The translations under genes and the position numbers were made by a program. From Paenibacillus faecalis (GTDB lineage: Bacteria > Bacillota > Bacilli > Paenibacillales > Paenibacillaceae), in NCBI RefSeq assembly GCF_900289175.1, contig NZ_LT985747.1:600006-664005 (forward strand): a DNA stretch of 64,000 nt. Reading direction: 5' to 3'. Positions 53,776 through 61,841 of this stretch are shown piece after piece (positions within the stretch are counted from its first letter, which is position 1; each line of letters begins with the position of its first letter). A model generated the notes under the pieces. That model saw only the letters and a program-made list of their open reading frames with translations. It had not been told where the DNA came from and ran no database searches.

Positions 53776-54978
53776 TCAATCCAGCGACATGAATGCAGCC
53801 ATTACTGAACTTACCTCTACACACAGGTCCTCAAAATCCTCTACCGGAAGAGGATTCATTCCCCGCCCAATTTCAACCGTAAATCCCGGTTTGCGAAAAT
53901 GCTGTATGAACCAATCTTTATACCCCGCATCGCTTCCCTGCAGCTTGACTGGCCGATAACTGCTTGCCTTTCCTAAAACTGTTGCCCATTTCTCGCTTTC
54001 CGGCGGTTCATATCCTCTATAATTCCAATATATCTCCTGACCTTGACTGTGGAAGGAGATCACCCTAAGGGGAGAAACCTCAAGCGTATGCTTGGCTATA
54101 GCCTCTGCCTCGGGCTCGCACAGAGGTGCCTTACCTGCGTAATCTTGCGGGCATGGAGCTGTCTTACCTCGTCTTTCTACTTCTTCCTCCCAATGGGCAG
54201 GAAACTGATCCCCCAGATCAACCCCACGAATGTTTGCTTTCCACCGCCGAAAATCGCTTCGTCCATTATTCCAGCGCAATAACTGTTCATAGTATGGATG
54301 ATCCGGCAAAGCCCCCTCCTGGACAAGCTCAACGCCGTCCGGGTTAGCCATTGGAACAAGCCATAATGTATAGTTTTGATACCATTTTTCCGGTTCACAG
54401 CCATCGATAGGATGACCAGTCGTTAAAGCCGAAGCGTAATTTTCCAGAAATCTGAGCAAACAAGGAGTCGTTATCCATTCATTCGCATGTAATGCTGCAT
54501 TCACATGAAGATGCTTATCACCAACACCGATTTTCACCGCATGCAGCGGCTTGCCCATAACGCTAACCCCGATTGTACTGCATTCGATTACAGAATATTG
54601 AGCTGCGAGCGCATCCAGATCCATTGCCAATTCCCTCGGCCCATACTCCCCCAACAGTCTGATCCGATGCTCAGACTCTGAAGGCGGAAGTACAATTGTT
54701 TTACCGATGGGAAAAGTATAAATAGACATGCCTGGGTTCATATCCTCCAACGCCTCTGGCTGAAAATGAAATGCTCGAGCAATACGTTCAGCCGTATCTC
54801 CCTCTTGAATCACATATCTTCGCCGTAATGACGCCGGAAAAAACATCAATTGACCCGGCAATAGATAAGGCTGCTGTCCGGCCCATGGATTTGCGGTAAT
54901 AAGCTGCTCTTTAGCCAAGCCATACCTCGCCGCAATTCTTAAAAGTGTATCCCCTTTACGTACGATATACTGCCGCAT
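53776..54978 (-). CDS. LysM-M14 gamma-D-glutamyl-L-diamino acid peptidase
   Basis: The 400-residue protein has two LysM repeats at residues 3-47 and 53-98. An M14 carboxypeptidase domain follows with zinc ligands HANEW (near residue 175) and SFHSQG (near 313), and catalytic Glu in FTVEIGRG (near 372). It resembles endopeptidase I of Lysinibacillus sphaericus and B. subtilis YqgT, which cut the D-Glu to diaminopimelate bond of peptidoglycan peptides. There is no signal peptide, as in those proteins. The start is ATG at 54978, after AAAGGAATCG. Confidence 0.9.
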   Translation of the reverse strand: MRQYIVRKGDTLLRIAARYGLAKEQLITANPWAGQQPYLLPGQLMFFPASLRRRYVIQEGDTAERIARAFHFQPEALEDMNPGMSIYTFPIGKTIVLPPSESEHRIRLLGEYGPRELAMDLDALAAQYSVIECSTIGVSVMGKPLHAVKIGVGDKHLHVNAALHANEWITTPCLLRFLENYASALTTGHPIDGCEPEKWYQNYTLWLVPMANPDGVELVQEGALPDHPYYEQLLRWNNGRSDFRRWKANIRGVDLGDQFPAHWEEEVERRGKTAPCPQDYAGKAPLCEPEAEAIAKHTLEVSPLRVISFHSQGQEIYWNYRGYEPPESEKWATVLGKASSYRPVKLQGSDAGYKDWFIQHFRKPGFTVEIGRGMNPLPVEDFEDLCVEVSSVMAAFMSLD

Positions 54979-55099
54979 AACACGATTCCTTTCCGGCAGC
55001 AAAGCGCCGCCCGCCTATTTGCTTAACCGTCTTAAATGCATGTATATGTAGCAAGGGTTGTACGAAATGTCCGAAAGAAAAAGCGCTATGGGACGACAG

Positions 55100-55129
55100 A
55101 AGCCGAACTCCTCTACAGGAATTCGGCTT
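55100..55129 (-). terminator. Hairpin downstream of murI
   Basis: AAGCCGAACTCCT and AGGAATTCGGCTT (one mismatch) lie about 25 bp after the murI stop. The T-run is poor. Confidence 0.5.
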
Positions 55130-55153
55130 GTCTTAACGAATGTGAAATGAAAT

Positions 55154-55960
55154 TTATAGCTTGGTGACCTGCCATACGACAGGAGTTCGCTTAATCTGTT
55201 CTCCAAGCCAATCAGTCGCAATGCTCTGGAACATTTCAGCATCACCTGTGCAGAAGAACTGATGGATTGGCAGTTCTTCACCAGCTGAAAGCTTGCCCTT
55301 ATCATATAAAATGGTGCTGATTTCACGAGCTGTTTCATCCGCCGAGCTGATCAATTTCACAGCAGGCCCCATTACCTGCTGTATCGTATCCATCAAGAAT
55401 GGATAATGAGTGCATCCAAGAATAAGGCAATCAATCGTTGATTGTTGAATGCCTTCGAGAGAATCCTGGACGACCTGAAACGATTCAGCGGAACGGAACA
55501 GGCCATGTTCAACAAGCGGTACTAAAGCAGGACACGCCTGGCTTTCCACTTCCACGTACGGGGACAGTTGCTTGAGTGCTAACGTGTAAGCCCCACTGTT
55601 TATTGTTCCGATCGTACCGATAACACCGATATGCCCCGTTTTTGTTGCACTGATCGCCGCGCGAGCTCCCGGATGGATGACGCCGATCACCGGAACAGAC
55701 ACTTTTTCCGAAATATGATCCAGCGCTGCCGCAGTTGCCGTATTGCAAGCGATCACTATCATTTTCGGTTCATATTGAAGTAAATAGTCTACGATTTGTT
55801 CCGTAAATAAACGGACTTGTTCCGGGGTACGGGGTCCGTAAGGTGCACGAGCAGTATCTCCGAAATAAATAATTTTCTCTCTTGGGAGCTGCCTCATCAC
55901 TTCTTTAGCAACAGTCAGCCCTCCTACACCCGAATCTAGTATTGCGATTGCTTGCTGCAC
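55154..55960 (-). CDS. murI: Glutamate racemase
   Basis: The 268-residue enzyme has ILDSGVGGLTV, FGDTARAPYG, the catalytic Cys in ACNTATA (near residue 73) and the second in GCTHYPF (near 184). It makes D-glutamate for peptidoglycan. I chose GTG at 55960, nine bases after AAGGAAG; ATG at 55984 lacks a ribosome binding site. The next gene downstream (minus) is a peptidoglycan peptidase. Confidence 0.93.
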   Translation of the reverse strand: MQQAIAILDSGVGGLTVAKEVMRQLPREKIIYFGDTARAPYGPRTPEQVRLFTEQIVDYLLQYEPKMIVIACNTATAAALDHISEKVSVPVIGVIHPGARAAISATKTGHIGVIGTIGTINSGAYTLALKQLSPYVEVESQACPALVPLVEHGLFRSAESFQVVQDSLEGIQQSTIDCLILGCTHYPFLMDTIQQVMGPAVKLISSADETAREISTILYDKGKLSAGEELPIHQFFCTGDAEMFQSIATDWLGEQIKRTPVVWQVTKL

Positions 55961-56152
55961 GAACACACGCTTCCTTCTTGTCATTATTCTGATCTTGTAG
56001 CTGTGTTACCATATGTTATTTCCATATGAAACGTACCTAGATCTTAACCCAATTCTGTATCGTCTTCAACTTTGACAAAACCGGGCACAGCCGGATTTCT
56101 TTACAATCTCAAGGGGAATATCGTTCAAAAACAAGCTCATCTCTCCACTTGA

Positions 56153-56196
56153 AACAGCCCTGAACGATCCCATTATCCGGGTCTATCAGGGCTGTT
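56153..56196 (-). terminator. Intrinsic terminator of ytxGH
   Basis: AACAGCCCTGA pairs with TCAGGGCTGTT. TTTC follows on the minus strand. Confidence 0.65.
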
Positions 56197-56221
56197 GACT
56201 GACTGTATGTTCATATTATGT

Positions 56222-56569
56222 TCAGCTTTTAATGAATACATCTTGATCTTCGAAATCATGATCCTTAGCCGAAGATACTTGGGCTTCCCTCCCTTCATTC
56301 TCGTAACTGGCTTCTTTTTTATTTTTCCAGGCCTGAATGTCGGAAATAACACCCTCTGCCCGGTCCGTTACTGTCCCGATCAGCTGAATCCCCTGCTCAC
56401 CAACTTTCCCAGCAACTTCCTGGACTTTGCCGCCAACCTGACGAGCACCGTCTGCAATATCCTGACGCAGCTCCTTGCCCGCCTTCGGTGCGAACAGAAG
56501 GGCTGTGACAGAGCCCGCAATTCCTCCGATCAAAGCCCCAATCAAAATGCCCTTGCTCTTCTCTTTCAT
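56222..56569 (-). CDS. ytxH: YtxH domain protein
   Basis: The 115-residue protein has a Gly-rich membrane helix (residues 6-25) followed by LLFAPKAGKELRQDI, the YtxH hallmark. An amphipathic Val/Gly repeat and an acidic tail follow. B. subtilis ytxGHJ is a general-stress operon. The start ATG overlaps the ytxG stop as ATGA, with AAGGAGAG inside ytxG. A ytxJ homologue is not next to it. Confidence 0.88.
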   Translation of the reverse strand: MKEKSKGILIGALIGGIAGSVTALLFAPKAGKELRQDIADGARQVGGKVQEVAGKVGEQGIQLIGTVTDRAEGVISDIQAWKNKKEASYENEGREAQVSSAKDHDFEDQDVFIKS

Positions 56570-57045
56570 TCGTCCATCTCTCCTTCATCATCTAGTTGGC
56601 CCGCCCGCCCGCCTGACTTGGAGGTGCGGCGGTTCCATGTGTACCAGAGCGTCATGCCTGCATCAAGCCAGCGGAACACTTCACCAATGCGGCGCTCGTT
56701 CTCCAAACGAGCCCGTTCCATATGCTCAACTGCGGCCATTGATGCCCGCTTGCTGACCGAATGAACCGCACTAGCTGTATTCGCTACGGCAGACGCTGCC
56801 TCGCTTATGGATGCTGCAATGGATTCACCTGCTTCCAGCTGACGTTGGATGCTGTCCAGACATACCGAAGCCCGATCCATCACTCTTCTGGCTTCCATCG
56901 ATAGCTGTGAACACTCCCTCCCCAGCTTTCCAAGCACTGCTTCTGTTCGGAGCAGCGTTCGTCTGACCGACAGCATAATGCCTATGATTGCAGCAGCAAT
57001 GAGCAGGATGCCCGCTGCAGCCGCCAGTGCACTCCATTCCGCCAT
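56566..57045 (-). CDS. ytxG: YtxG-like DUF948 protein
   Basis: The 159-residue protein has an N-terminal membrane helix (residues 4-25) and a long helical region (about 30-130) of the DUF948 type. The end is polar. It is coupled to ytxH by ATGA. The start is ATG at 57045 after GGGAGGGTGG; upstream in-frame codons are not coding. Confidence 0.8.
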   Translation of the reverse strand: MAEWSALAAAAGILLIAAAIIGIMLSVRRTLLRTEAVLGKLGRECSQLSMEARRVMDRASVCLDSIQRQLEAGESIAASISEAASAVANTASAVHSVSKRASMAAVEHMERARLENERRIGEVFRWLDAGMTLWYTWNRRTSKSGGRAGQLDDEGEMDE

Positions 57046-57181
57046 ATGTCCACCCTCCCTATTGCCTGGCTGACCGGGCGAATGCCTAGTCGCATGATGC
57101 ATTATAAGCACAATGGGCTTGTTTTGACACAAGGATTGCATTTTTTTATGATGAATTCTCTTCCTGCAAAGTCAAAAAAGC

Positions 57182-57208
57182 CTTCGCACAGACAATTCCT
57201 GCGCGAAG
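57182..57208 (-). terminator. Intrinsic terminator of the DUF86 gene
   Basis: On the minus strand CTTCGCGCAG pairs with CTGTGCGAAG and GCTTTTTTGAC follows. Confidence 0.8.
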
Positions 57209-57268
57209 ACTTATTCTGATTATAATATATGTAACGTCGATTTCAGCCACTGACTTATATCATGCTGT

Positions 57269-57688
57269 TTACAGTTCCCGCTTAAGATAATCACGGACGC
57301 TGGCTGCAAACTGCTCCAATATGTTTGGTAGGACAGATGAAAGCGGATGAAGGTCGTGGCGTTGCCAATCATAATATTCTTGAACCAACGGCTTTCGCAG
57401 CCGAACCAGTTCGGTCAAAACAGCGTGAACTTCATCGCTCATCACTTTCTCTTCATGCGTTATATCTATAATGTCCTCGTAACTGCTGGCATCTCTCATA
57501 ATAAAGCCATCGATTAAATAACTGCCTACATCTGTCACAATTTCAATCGCCAAGTGAAGCGCACGCTCCTGCACAAGTCCATATACCAGACTGCCGTCCC
57601 AAGACTCGGCCGCCTGCCTGAGTCCACTTGAAATTTCGGGAATGGCGTTCAGTCGACGTTCAATTTGTTCCTGGTTAACGTAATACAC
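57269..57688 (-). CDS. yutE: YutE-type DUF86 (HepT-like) protein
   Basis: The 139-residue all-helical protein has HLAIEIVTDVGSYLIDG typical of the HepT/DUF86 fold. The HepT RNase motif R-x4-H-x-Y is altered: RKPLVQEYYD has Gln where the catalytic His should be. No MNT nucleotidyltransferase partner is adjacent. It is therefore unlikely to be an active toxin and matches the solitary YutE branch. The start is GTG after GAGGAGGGTC. Confidence 0.85.
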   Translation of the reverse strand: MYYVNQEQIERRLNAIPEISSGLRQAAESWDGSLVYGLVQERALHLAIEIVTDVGSYLIDGFIMRDASSYEDIIDITHEEKVMSDEVHAVLTELVRLRKPLVQEYYDWQRHDLHPLSSVLPNILEQFAASVRDYLKREL

Positions 57689-57778
57689 GTTTGACCCTCC
57701 TCTAGCATAATCTTGTATGTGTTTATAATCATAGATTCATTGATTCATTCCAAGCTTAATGTATGAACGATCAACTCG

Positions 57779-58066
57779 TTATACTTCAAAATCCACACTA
57801 ATCGAAACATCTTTAACTTCGTTAATATAACGAATAACCTCCTGGTGCACCGGATGCACCTGATACGCCTTTAAATCTTCCAATGAATCCACTTCCGAAA
57901 TCAAAGCAAGATCATAGGAACGATCCGAGCGAACGATATCACTTCCTACCTCAAGAGAACGGAGCTGGGGAATCTTGCCCTCCATATCACGCAGTACCTG
58001 CACGGTCCGTTCGATATTTTCTGTAGTCGGTTCTTTTAATTTGAAAAAAACGATATGTTTAATCAT
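57779..58066 (-). CDS. Dabb (stress-responsive A/B barrel) protein
   Basis: The 95-residue protein has the ferredoxin-like Dabb fold: IKHIVFFKLK at the start, YDLALISEVDSLEDLKAYQVHPVHQEV with the conserved H-P-x-H. The function is not known for this branch. The start ATG follows AAAGGAGCAGAG. Confidence 0.9.
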   Translation of the reverse strand: MIKHIVFFKLKEPTTENIERTVQVLRDMEGKIPQLRSLEVGSDIVRSDRSYDLALISEVDSLEDLKAYQVHPVHQEVIRYINEVKDVSISVDFEV

Positions 58067-58232
58067 GCTCTGCTCCTTTCGTCACTAAAAATGTCTCCTG
58101 TACTATCATACCTTTACCAAGCGGAAAAGGAAATCGCTTACGCAAGAAGAAAAGACTTCATCACTCTTTTTCATGCCTCCTTAGTTCAAGCATTAGCTGT
58201 AAATGAAACAATAGCTTACAAGACATATAAAA

Positions 58233-58258
58233 AAGAACGAGCTTGGCGGCTCGTCCTT
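58233..58258 (-). terminator. Intrinsic terminator of the FAD dehydrogenase gene
   Basis: ACGAGC pairs with GCTCGT, extended by AAGG/TTCTT. TTTTTTATATG follows on the minus strand. Confidence 0.75.
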
Positions 58259-58286
58259 CTGCTGTATATCTATTGGTTCTTTATGC

Positions 58287-59726
58287 TTACACTTCCCCCA
58301 TCCGTTCAATCATGTTACGCGCAATCCATACTCCTGCCGCTCCAGCCTGAGCGAGACCGCGGGTGATCCCGGCGCCATCGCCGCCGCAATACAGCCCCTG
58401 AATCTCCGATTCAAATGTGTCCGTAAGCTTCGGACGAGCTGAATAAAACTTCGCTTCCACCCCGTAAAAGAGCGTATGCTCAGAGGCGATGCCGGGTGTT
58501 ACTTTATCAAGAGCCTCCATCATTTCCACAAGGCTTTTCATCGTATTGTACGGAAGCACTAGCCCCAAATCTCCCGGAACAGCCTCCTTCAAGGTCGGCT
58601 CCAGAAAACCTTCCCGAATTCTCCCCGCAGTAGATCTGCGACCGCGAAGGATATCACCATACTTCTGCACGATAACTCCTCCACTAGATAGATCATTCGC
58701 CCGTTTGCATATTTCCCGAGCATACTCATTCGGTTTATCAAACGGCTCCGTAAATTTATGCGATACGAGAAGAGCAAAGTTCGTATTGGATGAACCAAGT
58801 GTAGGATCTTTATAAGCGTGCCCGTTAGCAGCCATAACGCCGCTATGATTCTCTACAACGACGTGACCGGACGGATTGCTGCAAAACGTACGCACACGAG
58901 TTCCGACCGAGGAATTAAAAATAAACTTTCCTTCGTACAAATGCTCGTTAATTTCTCGCATTACGATGTCCGGCGTCTCCACCCGAACCCCTACATCGAC
59001 CTGGTTGTTATACATTTTCAGTCTGCGTTTCTTCAGTACACTGCTGAGCCATGCTGATCCGTCTCTTCCCGGAGCAACCATTACCAAATCGGCCTCGTGA
59101 ACATCTCCGCCTTTCATGGTAATGCCGGTGATCCGGTGTACACCGTCCTCCTTGACAGTATTCAAGTCTTCAACCTCAGCCCTGAAGACCATATCAATTC
59201 GCGTTGTTAAATATTCATAAATGGACCGCATAATCTCAAGGTTCTGCTCGGTTCCCAAATGCCTTACCTGAGCACGCAGCAGCTTAAGCCCCGCCGCATA
59301 ACCGCGCTGCTCGATGTCTTGAATCGCTGCTGTTGTAGGATCGGTTAAAGCAGTAGCAGCGCCATGCTTCAGGTTGATATCATCTACATATTGAATCAAT
59401 TCAAGCACTTTGGAAGCAGGCAAGTAGTCTGTCATCCAACCGCCAAACTCTGTTGTAATGTTAAACTTCCCATCACTATAAGCCCCTGCACCGCCAAAAC
59501 CCGCTGTAATTGAGCAGGCAGGCAAACATCCTGCAAATTCCTTTCTTCCTGCAGCGGGTGGACACAGTTGAATCTTATCCTCCAGAATCGGACATCTTCT
59601 CCGGTAAATATTATGTCCCTTGTCTACCAGCAAAACTTTGCTGTGCGGCGACTTCAACGTCAGTTCATAACATGCAAAAATACCAGCCGGACCGGCTCCA
59701 ATAACAATCACATCATACTTGCTCAT
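58287..59726 (-). CDS. COG2509-type NAD(P)/FAD-dependent dehydrogenase
   Basis: The 479-residue flavoprotein has the dinucleotide motif VIVIGAGPAGIFA (residues 5-17) and a Cys-containing region (RRRCP, QLCPPAAGRKEFAGCLPAC, near 43-75). The FAD sugar loop GFGGAGAYSDGKF (near 78) and the C-terminal GLYCGGDGAGITRGLAQAGA complete it. It fits the uncharacterised FAD-dependent dehydrogenases of COG2509. The reaction is unknown. The start is ATG at 59726 after GGGGGATAAT. The leader has a PurR-type operator and a guanine-class riboswitch, so the enzyme probably belongs to purine metabolism. Confidence 0.88.
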   Translation of the reverse strand: MSKYDVIVIGAGPAGIFACYELTLKSPHSKVLLVDKGHNIYRRRCPILEDKIQLCPPAAGRKEFAGCLPACSITAGFGGAGAYSDGKFNITTEFGGWMTDYLPASKVLELIQYVDDINLKHGAATALTDPTTAAIQDIEQRGYAAGLKLLRAQVRHLGTEQNLEIMRSIYEYLTTRIDMVFRAEVEDLNTVKEDGVHRITGITMKGGDVHEADLVMVAPGRDGSAWLSSVLKKRRLKMYNNQVDVGVRVETPDIVMREINEHLYEGKFIFNSSVGTRVRTFCSNPSGHVVVENHSGVMAANGHAYKDPTLGSSNTNFALLVSHKFTEPFDKPNEYAREICKRANDLSSGGVIVQKYGDILRGRRSTAGRIREGFLEPTLKEAVPGDLGLVLPYNTMKSLVEMMEALDKVTPGIASEHTLFYGVEAKFYSARPKLTDTFESEIQGLYCGGDGAGITRGLAQAGAAGVWIARNMIERMGEV

Positions 59727-59806
59727 ATTATCCCCCTGTAAGTTCATACTGTTCGGATACAGATGGGCGCTTCAATCCAACCATTTGAGAAAATATACAG
59801 GCACAA

Positions 59807-59857
59807 TAAAAACCCCGGCTATGAACAGGCATGAAAAAAGCCCTGATCGTAGCCAGG
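59807..59857 (-). terminator. Riboswitch-controlled leader terminator
   Basis: CCUGGCUA (59857-59850) pairs with UAGCCGGG (59821-59814), with an inner CAGG/CCUG helix, followed by GUUUUUAUU. The 5' arm is also the 3' strand of aptamer helix P3, J3/1 and the start of P1. Terminator and aptamer therefore exclude each other. Confidence 0.7.
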
Positions 59858-59912
59858 AATTTACGGTTCCTTGTAGAAACCCCTAACCATATTATTAGGG
59901 TTATACGAATTT
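59845..59912 (-). promoter_or_regulatory. Purine riboswitch aptamer (guanine-class)
   Basis: In order on the minus strand: P1 UCGUA/UACGA, J1/2 UAUA, P2 CCCUAA/UUAGGG, L2 UAAUAUGG, J2/3 GUUUCUAC, P3 AGGAA/UUCCU, L3 CCGUAAA, J3/1 GC. All conserved blocks of the purine aptamer are present. The base equivalent to position 74 is C, which pairs with guanine or hypoxanthine; adenine switches have U. It lies in the leader of the FAD-dependent dehydrogenase gene. Ligand specificity is inferred from the single base. Confidence 0.88.
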
Positions 59913-59945
59913 TGTACCAGTTATTATGTTGAACACCCATCTCAT

Positions 59946-59974
59946 AACTTACCCTAAAAACACGAACATGTCAA
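59946..59974 (-). promoter_or_regulatory. Promoter of the riboswitch-controlled gene
   Basis: On the minus strand a perfect TTGACA, 17 bases, and a weak TAAGTT. The -35 box lies inside the PurR-type operator. Confidence 0.5.
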
Positions 59975-60002
59975 TGATAATAATTTTTATCGTTCGTTTT
60001 TT
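59957..60002. promoter_or_regulatory. PurR-type operator (paired PurBoxes)
   Basis: ACGAAC (CGAAC 59963-59967) and an inverted GTTCGT (GTTCG 59992-59996) are flanked by A/T-rich runs. They have exactly 24 bases between the CGAAC and GTTCG cores, the arrangement I recall at the B. subtilis pur operon. A third AAAAACGAACATT half-site lies at 60051-60063. PurR would repress when PRPP is low. Confidence 0.75.
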
Positions 60003-60218
60003 ATTAATTAAATGGTTGATTATATTCTGTTATAGATATAAAACTCCATAAAAAACGAACATTATTAAATAGACATTGGTAGTTATATCCTTTTATCAGA
60101 GAGATTGGCATGATCCAAATGTCTCAAGTACACGAAATGGAAACAAATGATAGGAGAAGCCTATTGAAAATACCATGTCGAATATTGTAGTATTGTGGTA
60201 AAAAAAGTCGGAGGAATT

Positions 60219-60830
60219 ATGCCTACTAAACAACATCGAGAAAAACACTCCATCGAGGCGTGGTCCCTGATCAACCGAAAATATTTAGGGAAAGGCGTAC
60301 GTGTCAAGCGATTCCGCAGACCGACCCGCTGTCAGATTCGTAATCGCGTGCTGCTCGCCATCCTGATGGCCAATGATATCAAATTGTCACAGTTAGCCGA
60401 GGAGCTCGGCGTATCTTCCCGAAGCGTCAGCGCTTGGGTGTATGAAGGCCGGATTCCTGGGAAGAACAACCTTGAGAAAGCTTGCAATTATTTGGGATAC
60501 CCGCGTCATATTTTGTTCAGAGAAGAGCTGTTGGAGAAATCTCCGGTCATTTGTCAGCCGGAGGCTTCCCGGTTTATGAAGAGAACACTGACACGTTCAC
60601 CCGTAAGCAACCGAATTCTAACCGGACTTTGCATGGTGCATGATCTGTCCGTCAGCGATGTAAGCCGCTGGATCGGTGTACATCCAGGAACGTTCCGTAA
60701 ATGGCTGCATCAGGGAACTCTGCCGTCTAACGCTTTTCAAGATAAAGCTGAAGCGTTCTTCCGAATTCCAAAATCGGTATTGTTCGCCGATTGTGTATTG
60801 CATCCGAAGACGAAATCACCCCGTTCATAA
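60219..60830 (+). CDS. Tandem helix-turn-helix DNA-binding protein
   Basis: The 203-residue basic protein has two similar HTH units. The first is about residues 42-103 (NRVLLAILMANDIKLSQLA, WVYEGRIPG, RHILF). The second is about 130-190 (NRILTGLCMVHDLSVSDVS, WLHQGTLPS, KSVLF). Each reads as a Cro/CI-like HTH followed by the same W-x-x-x-G and x-x-x-LF pattern, so an internal duplication is likely. No effector domain is visible. It is divergent from the purine-controlled gene. The start is ATG at 60219 after CGGAGG. A possible promoter TTGAAA-18-TAGTAT lies at 60164-60193. Confidence 0.8.
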   Translation: MPTKQHREKHSIEAWSLINRKYLGKGVRVKRFRRPTRCQIRNRVLLAILMANDIKLSQLAEELGVSSRSVSAWVYEGRIPGKNNLEKACNYLGYPRHILFREELLEKSPVICQPEASRFMKRTLTRSPVSNRILTGLCMVHDLSVSDVSRWIGVHPGTFRKWLHQGTLPSNAFQDKAEAFFRIPKSVLFADCVLHPKTKSPRS

Positions 60831-60837
60831 TGCATGT

Positions 60838-60879
60838 AAAAGCTCCGATTTAGCCTTCAAGGCTTGAAATCGGAGCTTT
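60838..60879 (+). terminator. Intrinsic terminator of the tandem HTH gene
   Basis: AAAGCTCCGATTT pairs with AAATCGGAGCTTT, with an inner AGCCTT/AAGGCT helix. Confidence 0.9.
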
Positions 60880-60985
60880 CTTCAATTTATAAAACGATCT
60901 GCCATTTGTATACATACTTCACGAGTTTTTAGGGAATACCAGAAAACAGAATAGATTTGATTTTTAAAGGAGATAGAATGTAGCT

Positions 60986-61171
60986 ATGGTAGATAAAGAT
61001 ACAGGCATGGCACTCGGGCTTCTTGGGGGTACGACTTTTGGTAGCGGCATCGGATTTCTGCTAAACTGGCACTCCTACAATCTGATTTGGATCGTAAGCA
61101 TTTGCGGAGGCATCGGTGTGCTCGCTGGGCTTTGGTACGCTGTAAAGTCACATCGAACACGCAAATCATAA
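60986..61171 (+). CDS. Hypothetical small membrane protein (61 aa)
   Basis: It has two Gly-rich transmembrane helices (about residues 8-26 and 32-52) and a basic C-terminal tail (KSHRTRKS). AAAGGAG is rather far (13 bases) from the ATG. No family is recognised. Confidence 0.5.
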   Translation: MVDKDTGMALGLLGGTTFGSGIGFLLNWHSYNLIWIVSICGGIGVLAGLWYAVKSHRTRKS

Positions 61172-61605
61172 GACGGGAAGGTTTTATAAATAATGATTCT
61201 CCCTTACTATCCTTTCTTTATCTTCACCCATAATTTCCTCCCAAACTTCTGAATAACAAAACACAAACAACTCACCCGATTTCTCGCAAATAAGTGTACA
61301 TTCAAATAAAGATACCCAAAAGAAAAGGGCCATCCCTAAGCAAAAATTACTTGGAGACAGCCTTCTCTGCTTTTCTAACTCTGTTTAACTTATCAAGCAA
61401 TATTTTGATTATTCACCTATAGTTGAATAACATTTTTGTTATGTGTTGAGGAAGTAGATTTGATAACATTGTTTAACTTAAGAAACTTCATAAAAATAAC
61501 TGTTGAAAATAACGTTGTTAACATAACAGATGAAAATTAAGCAAATATGCAAAAAGCTCCTGAATTGTCATTAAGACAAATTCAAGAGCTTTTTATAATG
61601 AATGA
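61172..61605. other. AT-rich spacer without a recognised gene
   Basis: Apart from the tRNA terminator at its right end, this stretch is AT-rich and has no ORF with a convincing ribosome binding site. It has several short TTAAC/GTTAA and GTTATG words near 61380-61530 but no regular array, operator or terminator that I can support. Confidence 0.4.
61552..61594 (-). terminator. Intrinsic terminator of tRNA-Leu
   Basis: On the minus strand AAAAGCTCTTGAATTTGTC pairs with GACAATTCAGGAGCTTTT, followed by TGCATA. It starts 12 bp after the tRNA 3' end. Confidence 0.85.
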
Positions 61606-61689
<84 letters not shown>

Positions 61690-61788
61690 AAATATGTATC
61701 TTCCTCAAAAAATATGATGAAGATGTAAGGTCAACGGTAACATCAAAAACACTGTTTTTTAACGACTGTTTCAATCACCGTAATTAAG

Positions 61789-61817
61789 AGTATATTCCGA
61801 TTAAATAAAAAATGCAA
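61789..61817 (-). promoter_or_regulatory. Promoter of tRNA-Leu
   Basis: On the minus strand TTGCAT, exactly 17 bases, TATACT. The leader to the tRNA would be about 95 nt. Confidence 0.6.
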
Positions 61818-61841
61818 GAACTTTTTTTACCCATAGAAAAA

